DNA of 14,907 bases, from the NCBI GenBank assembly GCA_050114795.1, contig JASFRS010000053.1:1-14907 (forward strand), given 5' to 3'. This DNA is from JASFRS01 sp050114795. GTDB taxonomy: Bacteria > Pseudomonadota > Alphaproteobacteria > Sphingomonadales > CAKZYD01. The number at the start of each line of letters is the position of its first letter. The first letter of the stretch is position 1. Below are positions 7,169-14,794 of this stretch, in pieces. The translations under genes and the position numbers were made by a program. The notes under the pieces were generated by a model that saw nothing but the letters and a program-made list of their open reading frames with translations, had not been told where the DNA came from and did not search any database.

Positions 7169-8968
7169 TTATTGCGCGGCTTCCATATCAAATTGAAGAG
7201 AGGCAAGCCGCGCATATAATCCACCCTGAGCAATAAGCTCTTCATGGCGACCTTCGGCGACAATGCGGCCTTCATCCATAACCACGATACGATCAGCTTT
7301 TAAGACTGTCGCCAAACGGTGCGCAATCACAAGCGTCGTGCGGCCTTCCATCAGATGCGTAAGTGCTTCCTGAACCGCCTTTTCCGATTCCGCATCCAAA
7401 GCTGATGTCGCTTCATCAAGCAACAGGATTGGGGCATCACGCAAAATGGCACGAGCAATGGCAACACGTTGGCGCTGACCGCCAGACAAACGTGTGCCAG
7501 CCTCACCCAGATATGTGTCCATGCCGTCGCTTAAGGCTCTGATGAAATCATCCGCGGCAGCGGCTTTGGCAGCCGCCCAAACTTCTTCTTCCGTCGCATC
7601 AGGGCGACCATAGAGGATGTTTTCATAGACCGACGCCGCGAAGACGACACTTTCCTGCGGTACCAATGCCATCCGTTCACGCAGCTCACCAGGCGCCACC
7701 TTCCGAATATCAACGCCATCAATTTCCACATGGCCGCTTTGCGGATCGTAAAATCTTTGAAGCATTTGGAAAATAGTCGATTTGCCAGCACCAGATGGGC
7801 CAACAAGTGCCACAGTCTCACCTGGCTTCACAGCAAGGGAGAAATCCTCAAGTGCAGCAAATTGCGGGCGAGACGGGTAGTGAAACGTGACCGAGTCAAA
7901 TGTCAACGCACCCTTGGGCGGCTCTGGCAGCGCAACAGGATTTGCAGGCGCTTTGATCTTCGGTTCCACATCCATCAGTTCAGCAAGCCGCCCTGAGGCT
8001 CCTGCCGCCCGCATCATTTCCCCGTAAACCTCAGTCAATGAGCCAAAGGCACCGGCGACAATCGCACTGACGAAGAAGAATTCCGCAATATCACCGCCGG
8101 TCACATTCCCACTTGCCACGCCTTCCGCGCCGGAACGCAAAAGCATGACAATGCCGCCAAAGATCAATGCAATTACAACAGCCGTCATGATTGCACGAAT
8201 GCCAATGCGTCTTTTCGCTGTCACAAAAGCCTCTTCAACCGCGGCGCCAAAGCGGGATCGTTCCCGATTTTCCTGTGTAAAGGCCTGGACAATGCGCAAT
8301 GCACCTAAGACTTCATCCGCCATAGCGCCCACATCGGCAACCCGGTCCTGGCTAGAGCGGGACAGGTTTCGTACTCGTCGGCCAAGCAGAACGATCGGCA
8401 TCACAATCACAGGAATAGCAATCAAGGTAATCGCCATCAAACGGGGGCTTAAGAAAAACAAATATGCAGTCCCGCCTATGGCAGTGAAGAAATTCCGAAT
8501 TGCAATGGAAGCCGATGACCCAACAACGGACTGAATCAAAGTGGTATCCGCCGTAAGCCTTGAAGAAATTTCCGATGGTCGATTCTCTTCGAAAAACTCC
8601 GGTGAAAGCCTCAATAAATGGCTTTGCACGGCAATACGCAAATCTGCCGCGACCCGTTCCCCGATCCAGGTTACAAAATAAAAACGCCCGGCGGTTGCCA
8701 ATGCCAAAATTCCGGCAATCGCGCCTAACATCATGAATTGACGATCGCGAACCACAGGATCAGACGCGCCAAAGCCTGAATCTATGATATTTTTAATGGC
8801 ATTGGGAATGGAGAGCGTCATGGTGACAGCCACAATCAAAGCAATGCCCGCCCCCACCAAATGCCAGGGATAGCGTTTGATGAACGCCCATATCAGGGAT
8901 AAGTGACGCAATTTCTTTGCGTTGCGTTCCGTACTTTCCCCATTTTTCTGGGTGTCTTTAGCGGCCAT
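7169..8968 (-). CDS. ABC exporter half-transporter (permease fused to ATPase, MsbA/ABCB-like)
   Basis: This 599-residue protein has the exporter arrangement: a six-helix membrane domain (about 25-325) followed by a nucleotide-binding domain (about 350-595). The ATPase is intact: Walker A GPSGAGKST (390-398), Q-loop Gln438, signature LSGGQRQR (494-501), Walker B ILLLDE (514-519) with catalytic Glu519, D-loop SALD, and H-loop His550. It would act as a homodimer. Relatives export lipids, lipid A precursors, drugs or peptides; the substrate is not evident. The ATG has only a modest purine-rich site upstream. The stop directly abuts the stop of the convergent OmpA-domain gene. It is divergent from rpmE. 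Confidence 0.93.
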   Translation of the reverse strand: MAAKDTQKNGESTERNAKKLRHLSLIWAFIKRYPWHLVGAGIALIVAVTMTLSIPNAIKNIIDSGFGASDPVVRDRQFMMLGAIAGILALATAGRFYFVTWIGERVAADLRIAVQSHLLRLSPEFFEENRPSEISSRLTADTTLIQSVVGSSASIAIRNFFTAIGGTAYLFFLSPRLMAITLIAIPVIVMPIVLLGRRVRNLSRSSQDRVADVGAMADEVLGALRIVQAFTQENRERSRFGAAVEEAFVTAKRRIGIRAIMTAVVIALIFGGIVMLLRSGAEGVASGNVTGGDIAEFFFVSAIVAGAFGSLTEVYGEMMRAAGASGRLAELMDVEPKIKAPANPVALPEPPKGALTFDSVTFHYPSRPQFAALEDFSLAVKPGETVALVGPSGAGKSTIFQMLQRFYDPQSGHVEIDGVDIRKVAPGELRERMALVPQESVVFAASVYENILYGRPDATEEEVWAAAKAAAADDFIRALSDGMDTYLGEAGTRLSGGQRQRVAIARAILRDAPILLLDEATSALDAESEKAVQEALTHLMEGRTTLVIAHRLATVLKADRIVVMDEGRIVAEGRHEELIAQGGLYARLASLQFDMEAAQ

Positions 8969-9099
8969 GACTTCACTCTATTCTTAATCTTTTGATTTGG
9001 TCTTGCCTATAGCAGGCTCAAGCAGAGAAGACCATAAATGATCATAGATGGCAGAATATTCAAGCTGGCCCCTTGCATAGCCGTCATTCATTGTGTAAG

Positions 9100-9109
9100 G
9101 AGGCGCCTC
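9100..9109. repeat. Perfect 10-bp palindrome upstream of rpmE
   Basis: GAGGCGCCTC is a perfect palindrome 21 bases ahead of the rpmE start. It has no loop, so it is a possible protein-binding dyad rather than a hairpin. Its GC content makes chance occurrence quite possible. Confidence 0.3.
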
Positions 9110-9130
9110 GCGTGCAATGGAGATAGTGCT

Positions 9131-9367
9131 GTGAAAAACGCTATTCACCCCGATTATCACATGATCAAAGTGGTCATGACAGACGGGACAGAATTCATGA
9201 CCCGGTCCACTTGGGGGGCCGAGGGCGATACGTTGAACTTGGAAATCGATCCAAAGTCGCATCCGGCTTGGACCGGTGGCAATCAGCGTTTACTTGATCA
9301 AGGCGGCCAAGTGGCTCGCTTTAAATCACGTTATGGCTCTTTGTCTTTGAAGTCTAAAAAGTCCTGA
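9131..9367 (+). CDS. rpmE: 50S ribosomal protein L31, cysteine-free type
   Basis: This 78-residue protein matches bacterial L31, with an N-terminus beginning (M)KNAIHPDYH and the conserved 'HPAWTGGNQ' segment. The open frame extends upstream, but the family's N-terminus falls at the GTG at 9131, which has GGAG eight bases ahead of it, so this start is well supported. L31 sits on the central protuberance of the large subunit and bridges to the small subunit. The four zinc-binding cysteines of E. coli RpmE are all absent, which makes this a zinc-independent (C-) form. It lies alone between a divergent ABC exporter and a strong terminator. Confidence 0.95.
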   Translation: MKNAIHPDYHMIKVVMTDGTEFMTRSTWGAEGDTLNLEIDPKSHPAWTGGNQRLLDQGGQVARFKSRYGSLSLKSKKS

Positions 9368-9392
9368 TCTGATCAGAACAAACGGGATTCTC

Positions 9393-9428
9393 AAAAGCCA
9401 CGGTCTTCGCCGTGGCTTTTGTCTTTTT
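9393..9428 (+). terminator. Intrinsic terminator of rpmE
   Basis: An 11-base-pair perfect stem, AAAAGCCACGG (9393-9403) with CCGTGGCTTTT (9410-9420), closes a six-base loop (TCTTCG) and runs into a T-rich tail ending TTTTT at 9428. On the opposite strand the stem ends in TTTT, so it may also stop the convergent acyl-CoA synthetase transcript, though less strongly. Confidence 0.92.
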
Positions 9429-9434
9429 CAGCCC

Positions 9435-10955
9435 CTATTCCGGCGCTGGTCCTGGAAAACGTTCCCGCAATAAGCGCTTAAGCGCCTTCCCCGAAGGATT
9501 GCGGGGGATTTCGTTGATGAATTCAAATGCTTTCGGACGCTTATAACTGGCGAGCTTTTCAGCACTTAGCGCCTGCAACTCCTCAATCAACTGATTCTGG
9601 TCCACGCCTGGCTTAGCGACCACAACAGCACAAACGCTTTCCCCCCATTTTTCAGACGGCTGACCGATAACAGCGACTTCAGCCACGCCTGGATTTGAGA
9701 GTATGACGTTTTCGATTTCGGCAGGATAAATATTCTCACCCCCTGAAATCACCATATCTTTTGAGCGGTCTTTGATATAGATGAAACCATCTTCGTCGAC
9801 TTCAGCTACATCACCCAGATAGAACCAACCGTTCTTAAATGATTTTGCGGTTTCTTCGGGCTTATTCCAATATTCCCTTAAGACATGCGGGCCACGGGTG
9901 ATGACCTCACCTGGAACGCCCGGCGGAACATCCCTGCCCTCTTCATCCACCACGCGGACCTCTAAGCCATAATATGGACGCCCTGTGGACCCAGCCTTTT
10001 CCACGGCCTTCTCAGGTGACATAAGGCATATACCGCCATGAGTTTCTGTAGCACCATAGACTTGATGAATGTCTACACCGCGTTCTGAAAAGGCCTCAAT
10101 CAGGCTGACCGGGACCGGAGCCGCGCCACACATAATGCCACGCAAATGAGAATGATCGTGAACCCACGCTTCTTCATGTTTCAGCATGAAGTTAAGCATG
10201 GCTGGCACAAGAAAAGTTCCGTTGATTTTTTCCTGCGCGATCATCCGCCAGACCCGTCCGGGATCAAAGAGTTGATCGATCACATTGGTCATGCCCCGAT
10301 GTATCCCCGCAGTCACAACCCCAATGCCACCGATGTGAAATAAGGGGGCCACTGTATAAGAGCGGTCCCGATATTTATTGTCCGCCGTTGCTAATGCCGA
10401 GAAATGCCAAGCGACGGACGCGCCATGGGTCATGACAGCACCCTTGGGCTTACCAGTCGTACCGGAGGTGTACATGATAAAGACCGGATCATCGCCACTG
10501 ATATCGACGTCAGGAATATGCGTTGGCGCCTTTTGGATATCTTTCTCCAACGCCTCATTCTCAGGAATCCAGAGTTTTATGCTGTGCGCCAAAGGCTTTA
10601 AGGCTTCTGCCAGCGATTCCAAATCTTGGCTGTAAATCAGTGCAGAGGCACTACAATCCTCAACAATATATTCAAGTTCTGAAGGGGTCAGGCGCCAGTT
10701 AAGAAGAACCGCAATTGCACCAATTTTGGCGATGGCAAAATAAGCTTCCATATAGACATGACTGTTGCTCATTAAAATGGCAACGCGGTCGCCCTTTTTT
10801 ACCCCACGCTCCTGGAGAATATGGGCAAGCGCGTTCGCTCTGTTTTCGAATGTCTGATAATCAAACCGGCGCCCCCGCGCCAAATCCACTATGGCCTCAA
10901 GATCGGAACTCAGTCTGGCCCGCTCGCTTAAGATCTGGCCAACATCACGCAACAT
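9435..10955 (-). CDS. Acyl-CoA synthetase (AMP-binding, long-chain fatty acid-CoA ligase type)
   Basis: This 506-residue enzyme of the adenylate-forming superfamily has all core motifs. The phosphate-binding loop TSGTTGKPKG is at 163-172, 'YGATETHGG' at 300-308, 'FYLGDVAEVDEDGF' at 378-391, the hinge 'KDRSKDM' at 395-401, and 'PSGK' with the adenylation lysine Lys490 near the C-terminus. It should activate a carboxylic acid to an acyl-AMP and then to the CoA thioester. Chain length and substrate cannot be set from sequence; length and motif order suit medium- or long-chain fatty acids. The ATG has GGGGAG upstream. It lies 91 bases downstream of rcdA on the same strand with no terminator between, so read-through is possible. 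Confidence 0.92.
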   Translation of the reverse strand: MLRDVGQILSERARLSSDLEAIVDLARGRRFDYQTFENRANALAHILQERGVKKGDRVAILMSNSHVYMEAYFAIAKIGAIAVLLNWRLTPSELEYIVEDCSASALIYSQDLESLAEALKPLAHSIKLWIPENEALEKDIQKAPTHIPDVDISGDDPVFIMYTSGTTGKPKGAVMTHGASVAWHFSALATADNKYRDRSYTVAPLFHIGGIGVVTAGIHRGMTNVIDQLFDPGRVWRMIAQEKINGTFLVPAMLNFMLKHEEAWVHDHSHLRGIMCGAAPVPVSLIEAFSERGVDIHQVYGATETHGGICLMSPEKAVEKAGSTGRPYYGLEVRVVDEEGRDVPPGVPGEVITRGPHVLREYWNKPEETAKSFKNGWFYLGDVAEVDEDGFIYIKDRSKDMVISGGENIYPAEIENVILSNPGVAEVAVIGQPSEKWGESVCAVVVAKPGVDQNQLIEELQALSAEKLASYKRPKAFEFINEIPRNPSGKALKRLLRERFPGPAPE

Positions 10956-11046
10956 AACGGTCTCCCCAACTCTCTTATTTTTTGAGAGAATGGCACAGAC
11001 ATCGCTTAGTCGAAAGTCAAAGTGGAATTATTTACCTAAAGAGTAT

Positions 11047-11532
11047 CTATTTAATTGAGGCGTGAAGGCGCTGCATCATTGCGCCAACCGGATTAGCCAA
11101 ATCTTCTTCACCAACCTCTGCACGTTGGAGAACATGATCCTCCATATGCATGGCGCGGGCGAAAATGGCTTGAGACCGCAGGGAGAGTGAAGACACCATC
11201 GGCGGCAAACGCCGCAAATCGCGAATGTTGGAGGTTTTACACAGTTCGCGATCACCTAAACGGTGCTTCGGTTTCAAGGCTTCTTTTTCCGTGATTTCAC
11301 CAGCCGCAACGGATTTACGTACCATGAGCCAACTAATCACATGCATGAGCCGTGTTGAGATACGCAGGCTTTCACTCGTATAAGTGAGGCGGTCAATTGG
11401 ATCGAGTTGCCGTCGGTCTTCCTTGGCATGAGTTCCGAAGTAAGCGCGCGCCTGATCCGCCAGCGACACAGCTTCTTCATAAAGCCGCTCGACGATCTGC
11501 GGTGAACTGTTTTTCGGCCCAAACTCAGACAC
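11047..11532 (-). CDS. rcdA: RcdA-like protein (DUF1465), adaptor for CtrA proteolysis
   Basis: This 161-residue, mostly helical protein carries the hallmark helix of the DUF1465/RcdA family, 'TSESLRISTRLMHVISWL' (52-69), followed by 'AAGEIT'. In Caulobacter RcdA is a helical-bundle adaptor that works with CpdR and PopA to deliver CtrA and other proteins to ClpXP during the cell cycle. Whether this ortholog does the same is inference. The start is GTG; an ideal AGGAGGTGA lies upstream with slightly long spacing (about 11 bases from AGGAGG), and an in-frame TAA two codons before the GTG rules out an earlier start. It is divergent from hsp20, with a near-CtrA box in its upstream region. Confidence 0.85.
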   Translation of the reverse strand: MSEFGPKNSSPQIVERLYEEAVSLADQARAYFGTHAKEDRRQLDPIDRLTYTSESLRISTRLMHVISWLMVRKSVAAGEITEKEALKPKHRLGDRELCKTSNIRDLRRLPPMVSSLSLRSQAIFARAMHMEDHVLQRAEVGEEDLANPVGAMMQRLHASIK

Positions 11533-11572
11533 AGCTTATGTCACCTCCTAAAGTTGAATAAAAACCATGCCA

Positions 11573-11587
11573 TAAATTCTTTATTAA
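11573..11587 (-). promoter_or_regulatory. Near-consensus CtrA box upstream of rcdA
   Basis: On the minus strand the sequence reads TTAA-N7-TTTA, one base off the CtrA consensus TTAA-N7-TTAA. It lies about 40 to 55 bases upstream of the rcdA GTG. The region is AT-rich, so chance occurrence is possible. The rcdA gene is reported to be under CtrA control in Caulobacter, which makes the placement plausible. Confidence 0.4.
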
Positions 11588-11604
11588 CCAAAGTATTTCG
11601 CCAC

Positions 11605-11633
11605 CTTGAAACGATAAAATCCTTCCCTATCTA
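11605..11633 (+). promoter_or_regulatory. Heat-shock (RpoH/sigma-32) promoter of hsp20
   Basis: The -35 region TTTCGCCACCTTGAA ends with CTTGAA at 11605-11610. A 14-base spacer leads to the -10 region CCCTATCTA (11625-11633). This closely matches the sigma-32 pattern CTTGAA-N13-15-CCCCAT-T. Transcription would begin near 11640, giving an hsp20 leader of about 95 bases that starts almost exactly at the first stem-loop. Confidence 0.8.
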
Positions 11634-11640
11634 AATTATA

Positions 11641-11735
11641 CCAAGGTGCCAAACGGGCCTTGGAAAGATGAGAATCGCCCGAAACTGGGGATTCTTGGTG
11701 GTTAACACTTATCGCTTCTATAGGAGGGTAAGATT
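11641..11735 (+). promoter_or_regulatory. ROSE-like RNA thermometer in the hsp20 leader
   Basis: The leader folds into three successive stem-loops. SL1 (11641-11663) pairs CCAAGGT/GCCTTGG and, past a bulged G, CC/GG around an AAAC loop. SL2 (11671-11695) pairs AGAATC/GATTCT and, past a bulged G, CCC/GGG. SL3 (11708-11732) pairs CTTATC/GGTAAG and, past a bulged G (11714), CTTC/GGAG around a UAUA loop. SL3 buries the Shine-Dalgarno GGAGGG and contains UCGCU (11712-11716), which fits the UYGCU signature of ROSE elements. Such thermometers block translation until heat melts the last hairpin. SL3 ends three bases before the ATG. Confidence 0.8.
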
Positions 11736-12206
11736 ATGCGTGCATTTGACTTCACACCCCTGTTGCGTTCAACGGTGGGCTTTGAGAACTTAAACCGACT
11801 CGTCGACTATGCATCAAGACTCGATGCAGGCGATGTTAGCTATCCGCCTTATAATATCGAGAAAATCTCTGAAGACCGCTATTCCATTACAATGGCTGTA
11901 GCCGGTTTCAAGCTGAGTGAGCTTGATATTACAGTTAAGGACGATGTGCTTTTCATCACTGGTCAGGCAGAAGAAAGTGATGAGGAGCGTGTGTTCCTAC
12001 ATCGCGGCATTGCCAAACGGGCCTTTGAACGGCGCTTCCAATTGGCGGACTCAATCAAAGTCACCGGCGCTAGCTTGAATGATGGCTTGCTAGTCATCGA
12101 ACTAGTGCGGGAAATCCCTGAACACAAAAAGCCCCGTCAGATTGAAATCAAGACGGAAGGCAGCGATGGCGAACCAGCCGTAATCGAAGGTCAGGTCGCC
12201 GCCTAA
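11736..12206 (+). CDS. Small heat-shock protein (Hsp20/IbpA family)
   Basis: This 156-residue chaperone has an N-terminal arm (1-36), an alpha-crystallin domain (about 37-128) with the family signature 'GLLVIELVREIPE' (117-129), and a C-terminal tail with the I-X-I motif 'IEI' (136-138) used in oligomer assembly. It should bind unfolding proteins without ATP and pass them to DnaK/ClpB. The N-terminus resembles the class of alphaproteobacterial IbpA/HspA proteins. The ATG follows GGAGGG held in the thermometer hairpin. A heat-shock promoter is present upstream and an intrinsic terminator follows, so it is a monocistronic gene under double heat control. Confidence 0.95.
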   Translation: MRAFDFTPLLRSTVGFENLNRLVDYASRLDAGDVSYPPYNIEKISEDRYSITMAVAGFKLSELDITVKDDVLFITGQAEESDEERVFLHRGIAKRAFERRFQLADSIKVTGASLNDGLLVIELVREIPEHKKPRQIEIKTEGSDGEPAVIEGQVAA

Positions 12207-12231
12207 AGCCTTAATGGCTGAGATGCAATAG

Positions 12232-12263
12232 GGCCCCATAGTTACTATGGGGCCTTTTTCTTT
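12232..12263 (+). terminator. Intrinsic terminator of hsp20
   Basis: A 10-base-pair perfect stem, GGCCCCATAG (12232-12241) with CTATGGGGCC (12245-12254), closes a TTA loop and is followed at once by TTTTTCTTT. It lies about 25 bases after the hsp20 stop. Confidence 0.93.
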
Positions 12264-12286
12264 ATTTCATTCCCTAAAACCCCTTT

Positions 12287-12292
12287 TATAGT
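12287..12292 (+). promoter_or_regulatory. Possible -10 element for the metalloprotease gene
   Basis: TATAGT matches five of six positions of the -10 consensus and lies 36 bases ahead of the start codon, after the hsp20 terminator. No good -35 is found at 16 to 18 bases upstream, so the call is tentative. Some separate promoter is expected because of the preceding terminator. Confidence 0.3.
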
Positions 12293-12328
12293 GGACCCCG
12301 GCTGAGATCAGAGATTAGGGGTATTCAC

Positions 12329-14788
12329 ATGCGTGTTCTGGCAATCTTAAGCGTTTTTTTCATCGCCTTTACATCCATGTCCGCGCAGGCGGAAAGCATT
12401 GCTGAAAAGACAGCATCCATGACAAAGCTTTCCGGGTTGTTCGATGTCTATGTGGATGACGCGAGCGGAAAGATATATTGGCACCTCACACCGCAGGGCG
12501 ACCATTATGGGCGATATATCTATGCCCATGGTTTAACAAGCGGCCTCGGCTCCAACCCTATTGGCCTGGACCGGGGATTGAGCAGCGGTTTTGAAATTGT
12601 CCATTTTGAACGCTTAGGCGACAAACTCTTTATTCATGCTGAGAACACCTCCTATCGCGCCACAAGCGGTGATCCTGCTGAACAGCGTGCTGTCAGACAT
12701 TCCTTCGCATCTTCAATGCTTTGGGCAGGTAAAATTGAAGCCCGTGATGGTGATGAAATTCTAGTCGATGTAAGCGATTTTCTAGTGCGGGATGCCACTG
12801 GCAGCGCAGCGCAGATCAAAGCTCGGGGAGAAGGCAGTTTCTCACTCGATAAAGAACGCAGCGTTGTTGATACCAAAGCAACACTAGCCTTTCCTGACAA
12901 TTTGGAATTTGACGCCATTCTTACCTTTGAAAGCGCGGAACCAGGGCAGGAAGTCCGCTCAACTGCCGCAATTGGCACCGAATTCAGCCTAATCCAGCAT
13001 CACAGCCTTATTAGGCTACCAGAAGATGGGTATAAAATACGCGAAGCCGATCCGCGCGCAGCAGTCATTGAACAACGTTATGTCGATTATAGTGCTGATT
13101 TAAAAGACCCTCTTTTAAAACGCCTCGCACGACGTTTCCGCCTGGAAAAGACTGACCCGCAAGCAGAACGCTCAACAGTTAAAAAACCCATTATCTATTA
13201 CGTCGACAATGGCGCGCCGGAACCCGTGCGCCAGGCTTTAATTGACGGGATAAGCTGGTGGGCCGAGGCCTTTGACGAGGCTGGCTTCATTGATGCTTTC
13301 CAAGTTAAGGTTTTACCCGAGGACGCGCATCCCATGGACGTCCGTTATAATGTTGTGCAGTGGGTCCATCGTGCCACCCGTGGCTGGTCATACGGCGATG
13401 GGATATCTGATCCACGCACTGGGGAAATGATTAAGGCCATGGTGATTTTAGGCTCTCAAAGAGTGCGCCAGGATCGCATGATCTTTGAAGGCCTTGTCGG
13501 CGCGGATAAAAGCGGCAGTGGCGGACCGAATGACCCAGAACAAGTGGCGCTTGCGCGCATTAGGCAACTTGGCGCGCATGAAGTCGGTCATACTTTGGGT
13601 TTTCAACATAATATGGGGGCGTCCACTTACGGGGATCGCGCTAGTGTTATGGACTATCCAGCCCCAGAAATTCATTTCACCGAAGACGGCGAATTTGATT
13701 TATCCCAAGCCTATGGCGTTGGCATTGGATCTTGGGATAAATTCACCATCAAATGGCTTTACAGCGAATTTCCCGAAGGAATCGACGAGAATAAAGCTTT
13801 GGACGATTTGGTTGCAGAAGCTGATGCTCAAAACCTCCTATTTGTCTCTGATGCAGATGCTCGCCCTCTGGGGGCCGCACATCCCTTGGGCAATTTATGG
13901 GACACAGGCACTGACCCCATCAAAGAGTTGGACCATATTCTCAAGGTCAGGAAAAAAGCCCTGAATGAATTTGGTGTAAATATGCTGGGCGCTGGGCGGC
14001 CTGTAGCGGAACTGCATGAAGTATTCGTGCCCATTTACCTGCTTCACCGTTTTCAACTTCAAGCAGCGGCAAAATCCTTGGGCGGCTTAAGCTACGGCTA
14101 TCCGCAAAATGACGGACAGGTCAAAGCTGCAAATATTGTGAACCCTGATCGGCAGCGGCTGGCTCTTCACACCCTTCTTAAGGCCTTAGAGCCATCAGCC
14201 TTGGATATTCGTGACGACACTCTCGCTTTACTAACGCCGGACCCGGAAATCCGCAGCGGTCGGGAGAGGTTTAAATCAGATTTAGGCCCTGCCTTTGACG
14301 CTATCCATGCAGCAGAAGTAGCAGGCACCATGGTTTTTAAAGCCATATTGCACCCAGCGCGTGCAGGGCGGTTGGTTGATTTTCATCGGCGTGATTCTCA
14401 AAATCCTGGGCTGGAAGAAGTGTTGGCAAAGCTCAGTGATCATATTTTCGACCGCAACAGGGAAACAGAGCGGCTAAGCGAAATCCGCCGAGCCTTACAA
14501 AGGCGTTATGTTGCCGAATTAATTGATCTGGCAACCCAAGAAAACATCTCTAGCGGCGTCAAGACACGCGTAGAAGGGCATTTAGAATCGCTTGCCGATA
14601 CTATAGGTCGGCGCCTCGGTCGCGACAGCGCTGCCCAAGATAATGCAGCTTTAATTTTCGCAATGATTGAGCGACATCGCAATCGCACTGCTCCTATTGA
14701 AGTGCACCCGCTTAAGCCAGTTGAAACACCACCCGGCCAGCCAATTGGTGATGAAGACCAATGTTGGTTATGTGGGCTGAAGGATTGA
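12329..14788 (+). CDS. Exported zinc metalloprotease (HExxHxxGxxH metzincin-like, DUF5117/DUF4953 type)
   Basis: This 819-residue protein begins with a clear signal peptide (hydrophobic core about 3-17, probable cleavage after 'SAQA' at 21). Residues about 30-270 form a beta-rich N-terminal region. The catalytic region contains HEVGHTLGFQHN, with zinc ligands His417, His421 and His427 and catalytic Glu418. It is followed by 'SVMDYPAP', whose Met441 fits a metzincin Met-turn. A helical C-terminal region follows. The layout matches large bacterial zinc-dependent metalloproteases annotated with DUF5117 and DUF4953; their substrates are mostly unknown. The last residues are CWLCGLKD, and these are the only two cysteines in the protein. 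AGGGG precedes the ATG. The gene stands alone after the hsp20 terminator. Confidence 0.9.
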   Translation: MRVLAILSVFFIAFTSMSAQAESIAEKTASMTKLSGLFDVYVDDASGKIYWHLTPQGDHYGRYIYAHGLTSGLGSNPIGLDRGLSSGFEIVHFERLGDKLFIHAENTSYRATSGDPAEQRAVRHSFASSMLWAGKIEARDGDEILVDVSDFLVRDATGSAAQIKARGEGSFSLDKERSVVDTKATLAFPDNLEFDAILTFESAEPGQEVRSTAAIGTEFSLIQHHSLIRLPEDGYKIREADPRAAVIEQRYVDYSADLKDPLLKRLARRFRLEKTDPQAERSTVKKPIIYYVDNGAPEPVRQALIDGISWWAEAFDEAGFIDAFQVKVLPEDAHPMDVRYNVVQWVHRATRGWSYGDGISDPRTGEMIKAMVILGSQRVRQDRMIFEGLVGADKSGSGGPNDPEQVALARIRQLGAHEVGHTLGFQHNMGASTYGDRASVMDYPAPEIHFTEDGEFDLSQAYGVGIGSWDKFTIKWLYSEFPEGIDENKALDDLVAEADAQNLLFVSDADARPLGAAHPLGNLWDTGTDPIKELDHILKVRKKALNEFGVNMLGAGRPVAELHEVFVPIYLLHRFQLQAAAKSLGGLSYGYPQNDGQVKAANIVNPDRQRLALHTLLKALEPSALDIRDDTLALLTPDPEIRSGRERFKSDLGPAFDAIHAAEVAGTMVFKAILHPARAGRLVDFHRRDSQNPGLEEVLAKLSDHIFDRNRETERLSEIRRALQRRYVAELIDLATQENISSGVKTRVEGHLESLADTIGRRLGRDSAAQDNAALIFAMIERHRNRTAPIEVHPLKPVETPPGQPIGDEDQCWLCGLKD

Positions 14789-14794
14789 ATCACA

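Noticed and set aside
9038..9130. N-terminal extension of L31 by 31 residues from an upstream ATG
   Set aside because: The extension does not resemble L31, whereas the GTG at 9131 gives the family's standard N-terminus and has a well-placed GGAG.
10970..10988. Terminator between rcdA and the acyl-CoA synthetase
   Set aside because: CTCTC/GAGAG is only five pairs with a nine-base loop and no T run after the stem on the minus strand.
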